From: Verrucomicrobia bacterium UBA4286
Lineage (GTDB): Bacteria > Verrucomicrobiota > Kiritimatiellia > RFP12 > UBA1067
Direction of reading: 5' to 3'
DNA: 14,842 nt
Assembly (NCBI GenBank): GCA_002395905.1
Contig: DGVK01000224.1
Span: forward strand, 1 to 14,842
A model generated the notes under the pieces. It saw only the letters and a list, made by a program, of their open reading frames with translations. It searched no databases and was not told the DNA's origin. The translations under genes were made by a program, and so were the position numbers. This document shows positions 14,706 to 14,842 of this stretch, in pieces; positions within the stretch are counted from its first letter, which is position 1; each line of letters begins with the position of its first letter.

Positions 14706-14842
14706 TCAATGGCAGCGACCGTTGGCGCGGCGCGGGCATTTGCCGACCTTCGCGCCTCCTGTGCCGAGGCAGCGGTAGCAGATTTCGTTTTCGAGCGGCG
14801 CACCAGCAAAATAATCATCAAGGTTCTTGAGCGTCGTTTCGG
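14706..14842 (-). CDS. 3' end of a convergent Cys-rich protein gene
   Basis: On the minus strand a frame open from the window edge (first full codon 14840-14838) to a TGA at 14708-14706 encodes the last 44 residues of a protein. The end reads ICYRCLGTGG then KVGKCPRR and NGRCH, with cysteines at 21, 24, 35 and 43 of the fragment. The CxxC...C...C spacing suggests a small zinc site or other metal knuckle. The composition looks like real protein, and the two other minus frames here are either stopped early or very Arg/Ala-rich. The start lies outside the window. I do not recognise the family. The gene would face tlyA tail to tail, with about 75 bases between the stops. Confidence 0.45.
   Translation of the reverse strand, partial: ETTLKNLDDYFAGAPLENEICYRCLGTGGAKVGKCPRRANGRCH

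Noticed and set aside
14422..14739. Minus-strand frame containing a KSIYYGDWIKKPGVAIV stretch
   Set aside because: The stretch looks protein-like, but it covers the tlyA terminator and then runs antisense into tlyA. It would need a frameshift to join the upstream Cys-rich frame.
14627..14821. Minus-strand frame of 64 codons starting MMIILLVRR
   Set aside because: It overlaps the Cys-rich frame, is Arg/Ala-rich and covers the terminator, so the other frame is more likely.

Overview
The window comes from a high-GC bacterial chromosome with densely packed genes. All but one read on the + strand, and most neighbours overlap or sit within 15 bases of each other. No rRNA, tRNA, CRISPR, insertion sequence or phage gene was seen. 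The mix of genes suggests a Gram-negative, diderm host: a Tol/Exb proton channel with a TonB/TolA-like protein, a BatD-like protein, a PEGA protein, a Thi4-type thiazole synthase and a lysine-rich histone-like protein. I would guess the PVC superphylum (Verrucomicrobiota/Kiritimatiellae type), but this is inference; no marker gene proves it.

Bases 1-302 hold an AT-rich GGAAT-type inverted repeat, then a sigma70-type promoter and a TPP riboswitch. The riboswitch leads directly into thi4 and thiE, which supply the thiazole half of thiamine and join the two halves. An internal promoter then starts a second unit of six tightly coupled genes: nadA (quinolinate synthase), an unrecognised six-helix membrane protein, a TolQ/ExbB protein, a TolR/ExbD protein, a TonB/TolA-like protein and a long two-part BatD-like protein.

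Around 7.2-8.2 kb are two small single-gene units. One is a histone H1-like gene made of lysine/alanine/proline repeats, closed by tandem hairpins and a T-run. The other is a short SDR oxidoreductase whose extended -10 promoter overlaps that T-run and leaves almost no mRNA leader.

A third operon starts from another TGGTATAAT promoter near 8.2 kb. It runs metG (with double zinc knuckle and C-terminal tRNA-binding domain), a TadC-like type II secretion F-domain protein, an FHA membrane protein, a five-repeat PEGA protein and tlyA, and ends in a clear rho-independent terminator. The last bases carry the 3' end of a convergent minus-strand gene with a Cys-rich C-terminus.

The parts most worth a closer look are the proton channel/TonB/BatD operon with its unknown membrane protein, the TadC-FHA-PEGA cluster lacking its usual secretion partners, and the GGAAT inverted repeat. 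I did not find a clearly new defence or mobile system.
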